Origin: Papaver somniferum
Taxonomy: Eukaryota; Streptophyta; Magnoliopsida; Ranunculales; Papaveraceae
DNA length: 64,000 nucleotides
Direction of reading: 5' to 3'
Assembly (NCBI RefSeq): GCF_003573695.1
Contig: NC_039367.1
Location: 31,024,442 to 31,088,441 of the forward strand
The translations under genes and the position numbers were made by a program. The notes beneath the pieces are model-generated. The model was not told the DNA's origin. It made no database searches and was given only the letters and a program-made list of their open reading frames with translations. This document shows positions 1 to 11,230 of the stretch, piece after piece (position 1 is the first letter of the stretch; the number at the start of each line of letters is the position of its first letter).

Positions 1-15
1 TCTGACGGGGTCACA

Positions 16-1112
16 CTCGTGAGAGCTTCCATAACGGTGCATTTCTTAACCCTTCGATTTTTCATCTTAGATATGCAGACATCTCTAGACAAAGATTATC
101 TTATTAAATTATTTATTTATTTATTTTTTATTTTTTTAAAGTTTTTATATCCTTATATTTAATTTTAATTGTTACTTAATCCCTCTAGGTGACCAAACTA
201 ATTTTCTTCGTACATGAGAAGTGAAGAACCGGTCATATGATAAGTTTTACCAATTCCCGATAAGAAGAACTGTCGAAGTGACTGTCTAGGTTAGATCAAC
301 GAAGCTCTATCCATTCTCTCGCAATCGAAATTGATTAGTCAGAGTTGGTGGTTTTGATTGAACTACTTAAATAACTTCCGTAAGGGTGCACTCATCAAAC
401 ATCCCATGGCCATGAAGTTAATAATCAATCATCTTACATAAGGGTGCACCAATCAATCATCTGTTCCGTAAGGAAATATAGATTAAAAAGCATCAATCCC
501 ATGTGAAACAAAATAATATACAGGTTAGTAGATTCCTCCTCCCTTACTAAACGTGCGTCCTTGTATCGCAAGACCAGAACTAAAAATGTCTTAGTCATAT
601 TGTGTTACCTTTCTACTCACAGTTGAAATGGGTCAGAGACTAAGAGGTTTTTGGTACTGCTAGTATATAGCTTTTCATGGGTGCATGATGGATTACTAAC
701 TTAATTTTCATACAAATTATTTATTATGGTATAACACTTCAACATTCAGTCTTGAGTCTTCATTATGATATAACATAGTCTTTGCACAACAGCTGGAAGA
801 AAAAGGTAGTTCCTACAGTGTTGCCACGATCTAATTAACATAACCAATCCTTCTTATTCGTCCACATTGGAAGAAAAAAACCCTATGATTTTTAGGGTTT
901 TCTTTTTTTGATCATATGATTTCTAGGTTTAGGAAACAACAATATGAATAGGGACGGATGAGAAAGTTAAATTAAATTAAAGGATGTGAAAGAATGGAAA
1001 ATAATAGTAAAATAATTAAAAAAAAATCTTAAATATTCTCTCGAGATAGAAATACATCTAAGATGATAAATCTAAAGGTTAATAAGTGCACCCTTACGGA
1101 AGCTATCACGAG
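16..1112. mobile_element. Non-autonomous DNA transposon with terminal inverted repeats
   Basis: The left arm (about 16-92) is an imperfect inverted copy of the right arm (about 1040-1112): both read CTCGTGA-AGCTTCC, then TA-GGTGCA, TTAACC and CATCTTAGAT from the outside inwards. Further copies of the GTAAGGGTGCAC motif lie inside (near 378-395 and 435-450). There is no coding frame. Ends with related inner repeats and no gene fit a small deletion-derived TIR element. No clear target-site duplication was found, and the left end is too near the window edge to fix its boundary, so the superfamily is left open. Confidence 0.55.
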
Positions 1113-1499
1113 GATGATCTCGTTACATCACGACTCTTCATTGAGTTTTATATAAATATTTTTTTTCGCATATGATAATGTTCCCATACGGTCAACTAAT
1201 ATATTTCGGAAACTATCGAATACAGTAAAAGTTATGTTATTAAATATTTTAGCAATAAGCAGGCTTTCGAGGGTGAAAAAAAGACTTGAACATATTCAAG
1301 ATAAAACAAATCTAGTGGGATTGATTGTTGTGAACAAGTTTGTTACCCTAGACAATATATCGATGTGAAAATAAGTCGTGGGACACAACATGACCAGTTT
1401 AGCAATACAAATCATCGCATAAGCAAAAGACTGGATTTATGTTCGGTTTACAAGATGAATATCACTTCTTAAGGATCTGCTAGCAACTAAAGAATCTTA
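1113..1499. other. AT-rich spacer, nothing recognised
   Basis: There is no reading frame of note, no repeat pair and no motif that I recognise. Positions 1495-1499 (TCTTA) are the left target-site duplication of the next element. Confidence 0.5.
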
Positions 1500-2972
1500 T
1501 GATTCGATATAAAACGCAGCGGAATTGAGTTATAAAAAAAATTCTAATTAAAAACCCAACATGCAGATGTTAATAAGATTAGAGAGGGATTAGTGGATTA
1601 GAGAACTTGTACCTGGATTCGGTAATCCAAAATCAAGCAGCAATAAACCTTATAGTGTACAACTCCTTCCCTTATTGATCTTCTTAGATTTGGTTCTTTA
1701 AACTTGAAACAGCAACCACTGTTTCCCCTTCTCGTGAATGATAAACTTCTGTCGTTATATATTCAAGGAAGAGAACAATTCTTTTGTTGCTGACGTGAAA
1801 GGAAGATAGTTCTTTTCTATCGTTACTGGACTTAATCTTCAACACCAACACCCACTGTGTAAACTTTGAAGGAAGAAGAAAAAAACTCATGTAGCTTTTG
1901 GTTACAAAAGAAAAACTTTGGTTTTGTCTCCAAAGTTAAAGAAGACACAGTTTTTTGTTTTCTTGGCTTTCTCACAAAATACTTAATTAGCTTGGCTATG
2001 TTAGCTTTCGGTGTCTCTAGATTTGATAATTTTCTCCCTTTATATAGCTTTCGTATCAAGAGCTATCCTGCTTGTTCTCAAACACCTTGTCCAAATACAA
2101 TTAGGTCTTTTGGGATACAAGCAATTTTAGCTTTTCTTAACCGTATAAAACTTTATGTGTCTCGCACAATTTCAAATACGATTAAGAAATTACAAGTCAT
2201 TGTATCAAAGACTTTTAATTGACAAACACTCTAAATTACCTGTTTCAATAAAAGTAAAACTCTTCGTCTACAGTAAGTCCCTCCGCTAATACCGGTATTC
2301 ATAAATTCTCAAACAATTACGCATCAGCATCTATGTTGAATTTATATCTTGGTACATGATGTGCTTTTCTTATTATTATTCTAAAAAATCACTTAAACAA
2401 TTTAAGTGACCACTGGCCAGTCTAGAATAATAATTCTCTCACAATAATCCAAGGGAATAAACACTCGAGGCGGATACCTTATTGAATATGTATATTCTTA
2501 CTGCGCACTCACAACCATACATCTCACCCAGATATTGAATCCAAATGACATCACTACTTGGTAAGACAGGATAGACGGAAATACACATAAGGTATATACA
2601 TATTCTCAGGATTAAGAACTTCCTTAAAGTAGTAGCTTAGATCCATCCATTAGCTGATATACAATGAACAGAACTAACCGAACGGTTCGACATAATCCAA
2701 TTCCATCAACCTGCTAGATTTAGAAGTCTCCACTTCTATTATTGAGATTCATCATAATACATACGTGTTTATCATAGAAAGTTATAATCTAAACAATGAA
2801 TAAAATTCACATATATTACGAACAAATAAATGTCACCAATATATTATATCATCCACTGTATAAATTACAAATAATATATTCGACCATATATCACGTAGCA
2901 TGTTTAAAGTGAACTGTTAGATAATATTTAAAATATGATGTCAGACTATTGTTTGTGAGCATAATCCCAACA
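1500..2972 (-). mobile_element. Solo LTR, Ty1/copia-like, reverse orientation
   Basis: The segment is flanked by a perfect 5-bp duplication TCTTA (1495-1499 and 2973-2977). It starts TGATTCG and ends CCCAACA, the TG...CA ends of an LTR; read on the minus strand it begins TGTTGGGATTATGC, a start common among plant copia LTRs. Length is 1473 bp. No primer-binding site, polypurine tract or internal region follows on either side, so it is a solo LTR left by recombination between two LTRs. The short open frames inside it on both strands are not genes. Confidence 0.8.
2039..2046 (-). promoter_or_regulatory. TATA box of the reverse solo LTR
   Basis: On the minus strand this reads TATATAAA, followed by GGGAG. 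It lies near the middle of the LTR, where the U3/R boundary promoter of a retrotransposon is expected. Confidence 0.5.
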
Positions 2973-2977
2973 TCTTA

Positions 2978-3614
2978 CACGGTGAACGAATGGCTTTGGG
3001 AAAAAATAGAATCAAGATTGAATTTCATCCATGTAGTACCTTTATTTACCCATGTGTGTTATTGGCCGCATAAAAGAATCTTACACGGTGAAAGAAGTGT
3101 TTCCATTCCTTTATTAAATCGAGATGGTGTCGAAGAAGAACAACAACCTCATCGAGTACCTCTGTCAAGGGTATGCACCGTCTTCTGTACATCGTTAGAA
3201 GACTTAAGAAAAGTTTAAAATAATAAGCTTACTCTTGAACCTTCTTTTGGCTCCAAGTAGAAATTCTTGAGCACCAATGGTAGGTTTTTGCTTTTGCTTC
3301 TCATCATGAATTGTGAGGTTTGGAAATGCATCGGTTAACTCTTGAATAGAAGATCACTTTGACTCCAACTCCGAATTATTAAGTTATTCGGTATATCTCG
3401 AGCACTCCCCTTTTATCTTCAAGAGACTTAACTGCTTTAGTTTACTCTTACTCTTTTAACAATTTCTCCTCCAATCTTTTCTCTATTTTTCGTTGTTGTT
3501 CTAATGCATCTTCCATTTCTTTTAGATGTTTTTCTAACTTAGTTTTAGTCAATTATTCCAAAATTTACCACCTTGCAACAACCATTTATTATACTTTATC
3601 GATCCCTTTAAAAA
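2978..3614. other. Unassigned segment with a degraded coiled-coil frame
   Basis: No intact gene. The words ATCTTACACGGTGAA occur twice about 107 bp apart (2972-2986 and near 3079-3093), so the segment has its own short repeats. On the minus strand around 3455-3545 a short frame rich in Lys, Glu and Leu (ending KIEKRLEEKLLKE before a stop) looks like a coiled coil, then breaks down. It may be a relic of a transposon accessory protein, but I cannot name it. Confidence 0.3.
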
Positions 3615-3904
3615 TGTTAGAGCATTGCTCGGTTCAACCCACTAAGCGTTGATATGTCAAGTTTGTTTTCATATTTTAGTACCAAAACTCAATTAGAGTC
3701 GCTTGATTAAATGTAATAAAGTCAACTTCGTTTAGGTTAGACTAGAAAGTCTAGGAATGTTGAGACATACAAGTATTGTTTTGAAGACCTGAAGAATGTG
3801 AAGACGTATCGACTACAATGAAGACATCATCCTTCCACTTGAGGTTGTTAATATTGACTCGACTTGTTTCCATTCCTATCGATAATTTCAATTCGTTTAA
3901 GATT
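3615..3904 (+). mobile_element. Left piece of a divergent copia-like LTR
   Basis: It starts TGTTAGAGCATTGCTCGG like the main copia family of this window, then diverges quickly. It is cut at 3905-3909 by the insertion of the solo LTR at 3910-8242; the sequence from 8248 is read as its continuation, because the two flanks carry GAAAA and GAATA, a 4/5 target-site match. Confidence 0.5.
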
Positions 3905-4599
3905 GAAAATGTTTGAGCACTGCTCGGTCGAACTCGCAAGCGTTTCTATCTCAAGCTTGTTGTCAAGTTTAGTTTCCAAAACTATAAGTTTTGATTTCTA
4001 GTCTACTTATAGCTATGTCTCGGATTAGGATAAAATGTGTAGTTGAGCATTAGACTTCAAGGCGTTCATCGATTGAAGACGAAGAACTACTAAGGGGAGC
4101 TTGTGGAACTTCATCAACAAAAGGTATGTGGAGACTTGAAATCACCTATCACTCAGAAGTCTATTTCTATTTCTATTCTATCTCCTATTGAGACAAAAGT
4201 CGTAAAACTATATAGACTTTAATTTATACACATTTGATACTTTGAGCTGAGTTTAACTCGCTTATAGATTTCTCGAAATATGTGTTGGTAAGCTTTCGAT
4301 TTAACCAAGTTCATCTTTATTCTTGACGAAAGTCAAAGAGATGATCATGTGAAAATCGTCTGGTAACATCTTACATGATTTGTGTGAGACTGTCATTTGA
4401 TGTAGACTCGGAATGTTTCGTATTGATCTATTAATCACTTGAAAATTTCTTTGAAGCTAATAGTTTGTGTGAGACAGATATTCGCGTATTCCAAGAATGT
4501 TTCAATAATTAAGATGGAGATTAGAACGATTAAACATTGATTAAATATAACACAGTTTGTGTACTTGTATGCTAACTGTTGCAAGTTATTCAAAGTCCG

Positions 4600-4790
4600 G
4601 GAACCATAATATGCTTACCCGTATGTGTACTGGTTGGTTAGTTGAAAGTCCGGGAACTTAGTATGCATACCGGCGTAAAGTTCAAGTCCGGGAATTCAAC
4701 TGAGTTTGGAGGTACGCGTACCCGTTCTCATACTGGCGAACCCAAAAATATGTCTGACCACTTAGGGATGTGTACCCGTTTGCATACTTG
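4600..4790 (+). repeat. U3 repeats with TATGCGTACCCG/GCATACTGG core
   Basis: Several imperfect copies of a unit of roughly 40-50 bp are centred on near-palindromic words such as GCGTACCCGT and GCATACTTG, separated by AAGTCCGGGAA. The same array recurs in the U3 of the other copies of this LTR: about 31735-31960, 37835-38025 and, in reverse, 13340-13540 and 27650-27830. It lies upstream of the LTR TATA box, where retroelement enhancers usually sit; the regulatory role is inference. Confidence 0.55.
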
Positions 4791-5265
4791 AGTGGGTTAA
4801 GTTCTAAAATCGGTTTGTTCATGAACTAATACATTTATATATTAAGGAATGCAATCTTTTGCAAACCGTGGTTATAATGTTCGTTAATTAATTCAATTGA
4901 ATCAAAATCGATTTTGCTTCAATTGTGTCTTGTATACTTCTATGAGAATATAAATAATTGAATAACTCTGTAGCTAGTTTCATTTGAGTCATTTGAACTA
5001 GTTGTGATTAATGTGAACAAGGTTAATATGAAAGTGTTCATATGGCTAACTTCGGTTAACTATTGTTGAGCCAACTATGTGCACGCACGTTTGGGTACGG
5101 TTACTCATACCTAAATGAAGTCACATTTCATTTATGTATAACAAGCTACATTCGATCTAACGGTTGAAAGATATTATCTTGACTCTAATCAGGTTTTCAT
5201 CTAACGGTGAATATTGAAAGCTTTGTTACCACGGTAACATTGATTGCGAACCCTGATTTGAAGAC

Positions 5266-5273
5266 TATATAAG
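5266..5273 (+). promoter_or_regulatory. LTR TATA box
   Basis: TATATAAG followed by GGAGAACTC; the same box in the same context is found in the other LTR copies at 32429-32436, 38505-38512 and, on the minus strand, 12875-12882. Confidence 0.55.
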
Positions 5274-5739
5274 GGAGAACTCCAGCAAATGGGAAACTTA
5301 ATCCCCACCCCTTTTGTGCGATACTAGTTGCGACTAGAGGCAATTCTCCTTTAACCTAGGTTTATCTAAAACCATTATAGGTTAACGACTTGAAGACTTC
5401 ATTGAGATTCTGAAGCCAGACCCAACTATTTTCTCTATAGTTGCGTGTTCAAATCTTACTTTGTTCTATCATATTGAGTACTATCTTCTCTAAGATTTGC
5501 TCGAGATTCAATCTCCGATAGGTAAGATAAAAAGTTTTCACAAACATCTTCGTCTCATCGTTTGTGATTCCACAATATCTTGTTTCCCTACCATACGATT
5601 AAGATCATTGTGAGGTGGGTACATTATTTATATGTCCCTACTTTTGACACCTAATAAATATATCCTTATACAACAATAAATATGTCCCTACTTTTTAATA
5701 ACCTTGTCCATTTAAAATTAGATTACATTAATACCCTCA

Positions 5740-6110
5740 CCACCAACATTCAACTACCATTCATCACCAACCTTCAACGACCACCACCTACCAACCACCA
5801 TCACTAATATTCCACCACCACTCCACCACCAGTCGTCCACCGCCACCACCACCAGTCTGCCACCACCACCGCCACCACCATTATCACCACTATTGCATCA
5901 CCACCACCAGCCTGCCACCACCACCATCGCCGCCACCACCACTACTCCGCCGCCGCCGCCACCACCACTACTCCTCCTCCGCCACCACCGCCACTACTCC
6001 GTCGCCGCCGCCACAACCACCACTAATCCATCGCCATTACCACTGACGCTGCCATCAGTCCGCTATCCACCACCACCTCTGCCACCGCCACCACCACTGG
6101 CTTTAGATAT
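5740..6110 (+). repeat. CCA/CCG trinucleotide tract of the MULE left arm
   Basis: Long run of CCACCA, CCGCCG and related triplets. Its opposite-strand partner is the TGG-rich tract at about 7140-7265 in the right arm, so the two form an imperfect inverted pair within the element. Confidence 0.7.
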
Positions 6111-6150
6111 TTTGTATCAAAAATAATAATTTATCCAAATAAAAAATAGA

Positions 6151-6561
6151 ATCAGCAGCAGAAGTTGATCCAAATTAAGGGATCAACAACAGTAGTTGAT
6201 CCAAAAAGAAAAAAGGATCAACAGTAGAAGTTGATCCAAATTAAGGGATCAACAACAGTAGTTGATCCAAAAAAAAAGGATCAAAAGTAGAAGTTGATCC
6301 AATTTAGGGGATCAACAATGGTAGTTGATCCACTAAATTGGATCAACAATGAAAGTTGATCCATGTAAATTTAGGGGATCAACAGCAGTAGTTGATCCAA
6401 AAAGAAAAAAGGATCAACAGTAGAAGTTGATCCAAATTAGGGGATCAACAGCAGTAGTTGATCCAAAAAAAAAAAAGGATCAACAATATAAGTTGATCTA
6501 ATTTAGGGGATCAACAATGGTAGTTGATCCACTAAATTGGATCAACAATAGAAGTTGATCC
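6151..6561. repeat. Array of 13 palindromic 23-bp units
   Basis: Thirteen units of the form GGATCAAC, seven variable bases, GTTGATCC follow each other (the first lacks its leading bases, and some carry single changes). Spacers alternate between A-rich (AAAAAGAAAAAA) and AATTTAGG, giving a higher-order unit of two palindromes, and the block after 6240 repeats the order. Each unit can form an 8-bp stem with a 7-base loop. The array lies in the middle of the MULE. Confidence 0.85.
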
Positions 6562-8577
6562 ATTCTGACATACATTAGCAGCAATTCATTATACTAAACA
6601 CAGACTCATTCTTCCACCAGCTGCAGTTTCAGATCCACCAACAGAACCATCAACCCCCATTTATAATCCATAACAACAACCACTATTGTCTGCTCTGAAT
6701 CTTAAACACCAATTCGAACCATCTGAACCACCATCAGCTCAAACCCTAGCTTCAATTTCTTCAAACCCACAGAATCAAATCCTAATTTCACCAAATCCCC
6801 ATTTCTGCTTCATTCTCAACTTCAGCACAAGGTCATGAAATAAAGTTGTATCGACACACAACAACGACATCTCCTTCATGACTCATCTTAGGTCCACCAT
6901 TATCTGTGTTCTTCCCAACTGAAATCAACACAAAATCCATTTTGAAAAAAATCTGAAACCGAAAATTGCCGTCACCACCAGAGACACCATCGCCATAATC
7001 ATAGTTACTTCATCTCTCTCTCAATCGAAAATATTACTGGTGGTGTTGGTGTGAAACAGCGACATCTCCTAAATGGATCACAAAACACATACGGGTTAAT
7101 GGTGGCGGAGAAGAGATGAGAAGGAGAAAGTAATTTTCGATCAGGAAAGATGGAGGTGTAAATGGTGATTAAGGAGATGGTGGTGGTGGTTATGGTGATA
7201 GTACTGGTGGTGTTGGTGTGGTGGCGACGGAGATGGTAATGGTGGTGGCAGCGAAGTTATTTTGATGGTTCGTGTTCTTCTCAAAAGTGAAGAAGAAGTT
7301 GAAGTATAAAACGAGTTAAAAATAGAAATCATCAAAATAATTTTCTTAAATAAAATTTAAATTATTTCATAAGGGACATTTGTAAAGTCTGTTAGGGATA
7401 TTTGTGAAGGCCCATCAAAAGGAGGGACAATAATTCAATTACCACTTGTGAGGTGATTGATATTACTAGGATGTTATTTAGGAATATAAATCTGGTGTAT
7501 CAATTGGTTCATGTTCACCTTGATTTATCAAAAGACAGAACAAAAACTCGTAGGTATTTCTGTGGGAGACAGATTTATCCATTCAATAGATTTTTCTGTG
7601 TGAGACAGATTTGTTTATCAAGTCTTCGACTTTGGGTCGTAGCAACTCTTATTTGAGGGTGAGATCATCTAAGGGAATCAAGTGCGTAGAGTCCTGCTGG
7701 GATTTAGAGGCGTAAGGAACATGACTGTACCTTAATCAGTGTGAGATTGGTTAGAGCTCAACTGCATTCCAGTCCGAAGTTAACTTGTAGTAGGCTAGAT
7801 TCTGTAGCGGCTTAATATAATGTGGTGTTCAAAAATAGACTAGGTCCCGGGGTTTTTCTGCATTTGCGGTTTCCTCGTTAACAAAATTTCTGGTGTCTGT
7901 GTTATTTCTTTTATGTATTATATTTGATTATATAATTAAAATATCACAGGTTGTGCGTAGTTCAATCAATTAGTGAATCCAACCTTTGGTTGTTGATTGA
8001 AATTAATTGACACTTGGATATTGGTCCTTGGCACCATCCAAGTTATTTCTCATATTAATTCGGCTCACAGATTTGTATCTGTTCGATTGTAAATTGATTT
8101 GAATTGATATATACCTCTTGGATGTATTTTCCTTGATTGAGTCTGACTGTCTAGTTGGTTCTCTTGGAAATATATTGGAGTTAGTCCATACAGATTTCCT
8201 AAACGAAATATTGGGTGTGGTTGTTAGACCCTCGATTTTTCAGAATACACAATATATGAGGTTATATTTAATACTCTAGTATTAGACTTAGTCATTTTAT
8301 TATAATCAAAGTGTCAAGGAAGAATGTTGAAATACAAAGTATAACGTTTATCTTTTGAGCTTCGTAAAAGAGACATCGACTATGTAACTTGTTACTTGAT
8401 TGTGTATTGGATATATGTGTGATTTCATCCTAGGAAACTATGTTTCATTACATATGTTTAAAGGAAGTATATATACAAACTTGCTTCATAATAGAAAAGA
8501 AATCAATAGGTATTTTGGTCCGGTTTTCTATATGAAGATATATTGGATGACCATTTCGAACATACGGTGGGAATTCA

Positions 8578-8830
8578 GTTAGAACCAATCTTAAATTATG
8601 TTGAGAGTCAAAGTAGAACCGATCCCTACCTACTTTGGGATACTTGGTAGAACTGATCCTAGCTTTTGTTCGGAGTCTTGGTAGAACCGGTCCTTACCTA
8701 TATTTGGAGTCTTGGTATAACCGATCCTAGATATTGTTGGGAGTCATAGTAGAACCGATCCCTACCTATATTGGAATACTTGGTAGAATCAATCCCTACC
8801 TATATTGGGATTCATGGTAGAACCGGTCCC
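8578..8830 (+). repeat. 34-bp tandem repeats, about 7 copies
   Basis: Units of 33-34 bp with the core GGTAGAACCGATCCCTACCT and the tail TTGGGAGTCTT/TTGGGATACTT follow head to tail, with point differences between copies. They sit about 420 bp upstream of the TATA box at 9252-9259 of the same LTR. Confidence 0.75.
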
Positions 8831-9251
8831 AAGAGCAAAACCGATTTTCAACATTCACATATTACTTTACGGTTTTGTATGAGTTTAGAATTAGTGTTTG
8901 TTAAATAGGAAACTTCCGGATGTCGACATAATTTAAACATGTACATAGTTCTTATCTATAATTTTTCAAAGATATTCATTGATACTCAAGGTGATCCCAA
9001 ACCAAAATATTGAAAACATTTTAATTAATATTTCTGAATTATATGTTTTTGATTTTTCAGCAATCAAAACATATCTCTTAAAAGCTATATTAGTTAAGTA
9101 CTAAACTAATATTAGATATTTTCTAAAGAGAGATTTCAGAATTACAGGTTTGATATTATTTGGAAATATGAAAACCGAAATTAGGTACTTATTGCATATC
9201 TTGAGAATATTTCGGTTTTGGAATTTCTTTGTTGCCCAAACAACCTTGGTC

Positions 9252-9259
9252 TATAAATA
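9252..9259 (+). promoter_or_regulatory. Probable LTR TATA box
   Basis: TATAAATA in the context GGTCTATAAATAGGTAAG, downstream of the 34-bp U3 repeats. Confidence 0.45.
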
Positions 9260-9803
9260 GGTAAGTTTCCATTTCTTGAAATCTATCAAAAGAGCCATGC
9301 AAAATTCATTCGTGTTGTCTCTGGTGAAGCTGTCTATCCGGAAAGGAAAGTACCCGAATTAGGAGAAATCTCTTACGACCGCTCGTTTAAAGACTTCTGA
9401 TGGATCAAGAAGCTCTATGAGTACCGTTGGTATGAAACTAGATAATTTCATTGTTATTTTAGTTTTAGATTATTGATTTGATTTACTTAGAGTTGTTGAA
9501 ACTTTGATTGCACCTAGTTTGATTATTTGGTAGAGCCTTATCTTCTGATGTAAGGTCACGGAAACTAGATCAAAGTATTGACGAGATCTTCAGAACTGTT
9601 TTAAGATCTGAAGAAAACTTGTGATCATCCATTTTTAACAAACTCCGGTCGGTGTGTGATAGATCATAAGCGGAATCAGGTTTGTGGTGTGCAGGTATAA
9701 TTGAAGGCAATTGAATATTTGAAGACAAGAAGATTTTTCTGATTGGTTTTCGCATCTCGTGATATTTGTGCACACACCTTGATCGGCTGGGATCCAACTA
9801 GAT

Positions 9804-10374
9804 TGTGACACCCCAACTCTTAAACTTGCTTAGCTAATAGGATTACAGCCTAATTATAACATCAAATCTAGATTATTGACTTTAAGAATCATAATTATAT
9901 AAAGTAAACTAAAATAAACCCAAACTCTCTGATATTTTATAAATGAGAATCTCTCAATGTGATATGAATATAATAGATGTTGTTTTACATATAAATAACG
10001 AATACATATAAAAGAACATAAAAATAACTTAATCCGATAAAGCTTTACACCACAATACATATATCTTCATTTGCATTATTTCTTCTGATAATTGAAAACT
10101 GAAGTGGGAACAAATAAGCACATCATCCCAAAAAGGGTGCTCAGTGGAAACATATAACTCTCAAGTAATCACTAACATGCATCGCAGTTCTAAAATAATA
10201 ATAAACTGAAATAAAATAATAATTTAAAGCATTTAGCGATTCATGCATCATGAAGCAAGTGTTATTCTAAACTCTCCAAACTCATTGGAGAAGATGACGC
10301 AAGAATAACCCCAATCAATAATAATAACATCACCCACATGAAGTGTCCTCCCAAATCATGATTCAGAATATTAC
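9804..10374 (-). mobile_element. Chromovirus-like LTR, piece 1 (reverse)
   Basis: Begins TGTGACACCCCAACTC. Plant chromoviral (Tekay/Del-type) LTRs carry TGTNACACCCC at a terminus. Non-coding and AT-rich. I read it as the 3' end of an LTR in reverse orientation, continuing at 11231, 28485 and 56077 after removal of nested insertions; the summed length would be about 2.9 kb. The joins at 10374/11231 and 11731/28485 are supported by target-site duplications, the assignment to one LTR is inference. Confidence 0.4.
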
Positions 10375-11225
10375 TGTTAGAGCATTGCTCGGTCGAACTC
10401 ACAAGTGTTTCTATTCTCAAGCTTGTCAAATTTAGTTGTCAAAACTGTATCTTGATTTCTCGCCTATAATTAGTTAAGTCTCAAATTAGGATAGAAGTGT
10501 AGTTGAGAAACGGATATCACGGCAGTCATCATTGCGTTTGAAGGAGAAGATCAACCGAAACTTTTGGAGAACTTTTTCAACAAAAAGTAAGTGAAGACTG
10601 AACCACCTATTTCTCAAGTTATATTCATCTTTCTATCTATGATATGATGTCGCTTAACTAATTAGACTATCATAAGCATATCAATAATCTCAAGTCGAGA
10701 ACTAACTACCAAGTTAAAGAACTTCTCGAAATATGACTATTATTAATGAACATTTGTTCATACTTGATGAATTTCTATTAAGGACAATTTATTGTTCGCA
10801 ATCAAAATCATGAATCAAGAATTATCATTCGAAAATAGCCTGGAACAGTAATAAGTGTCGTTCATGTAATTTGGGAATGTTTCGAATTGATTTAGAGAAA
10901 AATATAGAATTACTGTAAACCCGGATATAAGATAGTGTACATACCAGTCTTACAAACTGGGAAAACTGTTAAAGTCTGAAGCCGTAGTACATATACTCAT
11001 GCACTAACTGAGTAGTTATATGTCGAAAAACAGATTTTTGGTACGCATATTAGTATTGACACCTTTAAAAGTATGTGAACTCGTGAATCCGTATCGTTAC
11101 GCAAACCAGTACGCGTACTAGAAAAGAACTGTTGGTTACAGAACCGGTTTGGTTTCTGTACCGATACGCATACCATAAAAGTTATGTGGACTCCAGGACT
11201 TGGATACCATACCAGTGCATTTTCA
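10375..11225 (+). mobile_element. Short 851-bp copia-type LTR with perfect TSD
   Basis: Starts TGTTAGAGCATTGCTCGG as the main copia LTR does and ends CATTTTCA; both sides carry ATTAC (10370-10374 and 11226-11230). Only the first part of the 2.5-kb family LTR is alignable, up to the GTACGC-rich region; the promoter half is missing. It could be a solo LTR with a large internal deletion or the LTR of a smaller derivative family. Confidence 0.65.
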
Positions 11226-11230
11226 ATTAC

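Larger units (their letters stand above)
5618..7446. mobile_element. Non-autonomous Mutator-like element (MULE)
   Basis: The element splits the solo LTR at a site duplicated as TTGTGAGGTG (5608-5617 and 7446-7455; 9-10 bp, the Mutator size). Its ends are an imperfect inverted repeat of about 30 bp: GGTACATTATTTAT...TGTCCCTACTTTTGA at the left, and on the opposite strand at the right GGTAATTGAATTATTGTCCC...CTTTTGA. Behind the ends both arms carry ATATGTCCCT/AAATATCCCT words and then long CCA-rich (left) and TGG-rich (right) tracts, so the arms can pair for several hundred bases. No transposase remains. The histidine/proline-rich open frames inside are translated microsatellite, not genes. Confidence 0.8.
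3910..8242 (+). mobile_element. Solo LTR of the main Ty1/copia family, split by a MULE
   Basis: The segment runs from TG(TT)GAGCACTGCTCGG to GACCCTCGATTTTTCA and matches, along its whole length apart from the insert at 5618-7446, the 2.48-kb LTR that heads the copia element at 31040. No primer-binding site follows the end, so this is a solo LTR of about 2.5 kb. Flanks are GAAAA (3905-3909) and GAATA (8243-8247), probably a once-perfect 5-bp duplication. A TATATAAG box sits at 5266-5273 and GTACCCG/GCATAC-rich U3 repeats at about 4600-4790. No coding capacity. Confidence 0.8.
8248..9803 (+). mobile_element. Right piece of the divergent copia-like LTR
   Basis: Continuation of the LTR begun at 3615. 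It carries an array of 34-bp tandem repeats (8578-8830), then a CTATAAATAG promoter box (9252-9259), the same order of U3 repeats then TATA box as in the main copia LTR. It has no gene and no primer-binding site, and is broken off at 9804 where a sequence starting TGTGACACCCC begins. Confidence 0.45.

Noticed and set aside
1684..2222. Overlapping open frames on both strands
   Set aside because: They lie inside the solo LTR 1500-2972, around its TATA box, and have no protein features.
2972..3093. Repeated ATCTTACACGGTGAA as ends of an insertion
   Set aside because: The two copies are only about 107 bp apart with no element between them, and the first abuts the solo LTR duplication TCTTA, which explains the left border on its own.
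5893..6126. 77-codon His/Thr/Pro-rich open frame
   Set aside because: It is translated CCA/CCG microsatellite of the MULE arm; no start context, no domain.
6151..6561. Possible CRISPR-like array
   Set aside because: The units are palindromic with A-rich alternating spacers inside a plant MULE; spacers are repeated rather than unique.
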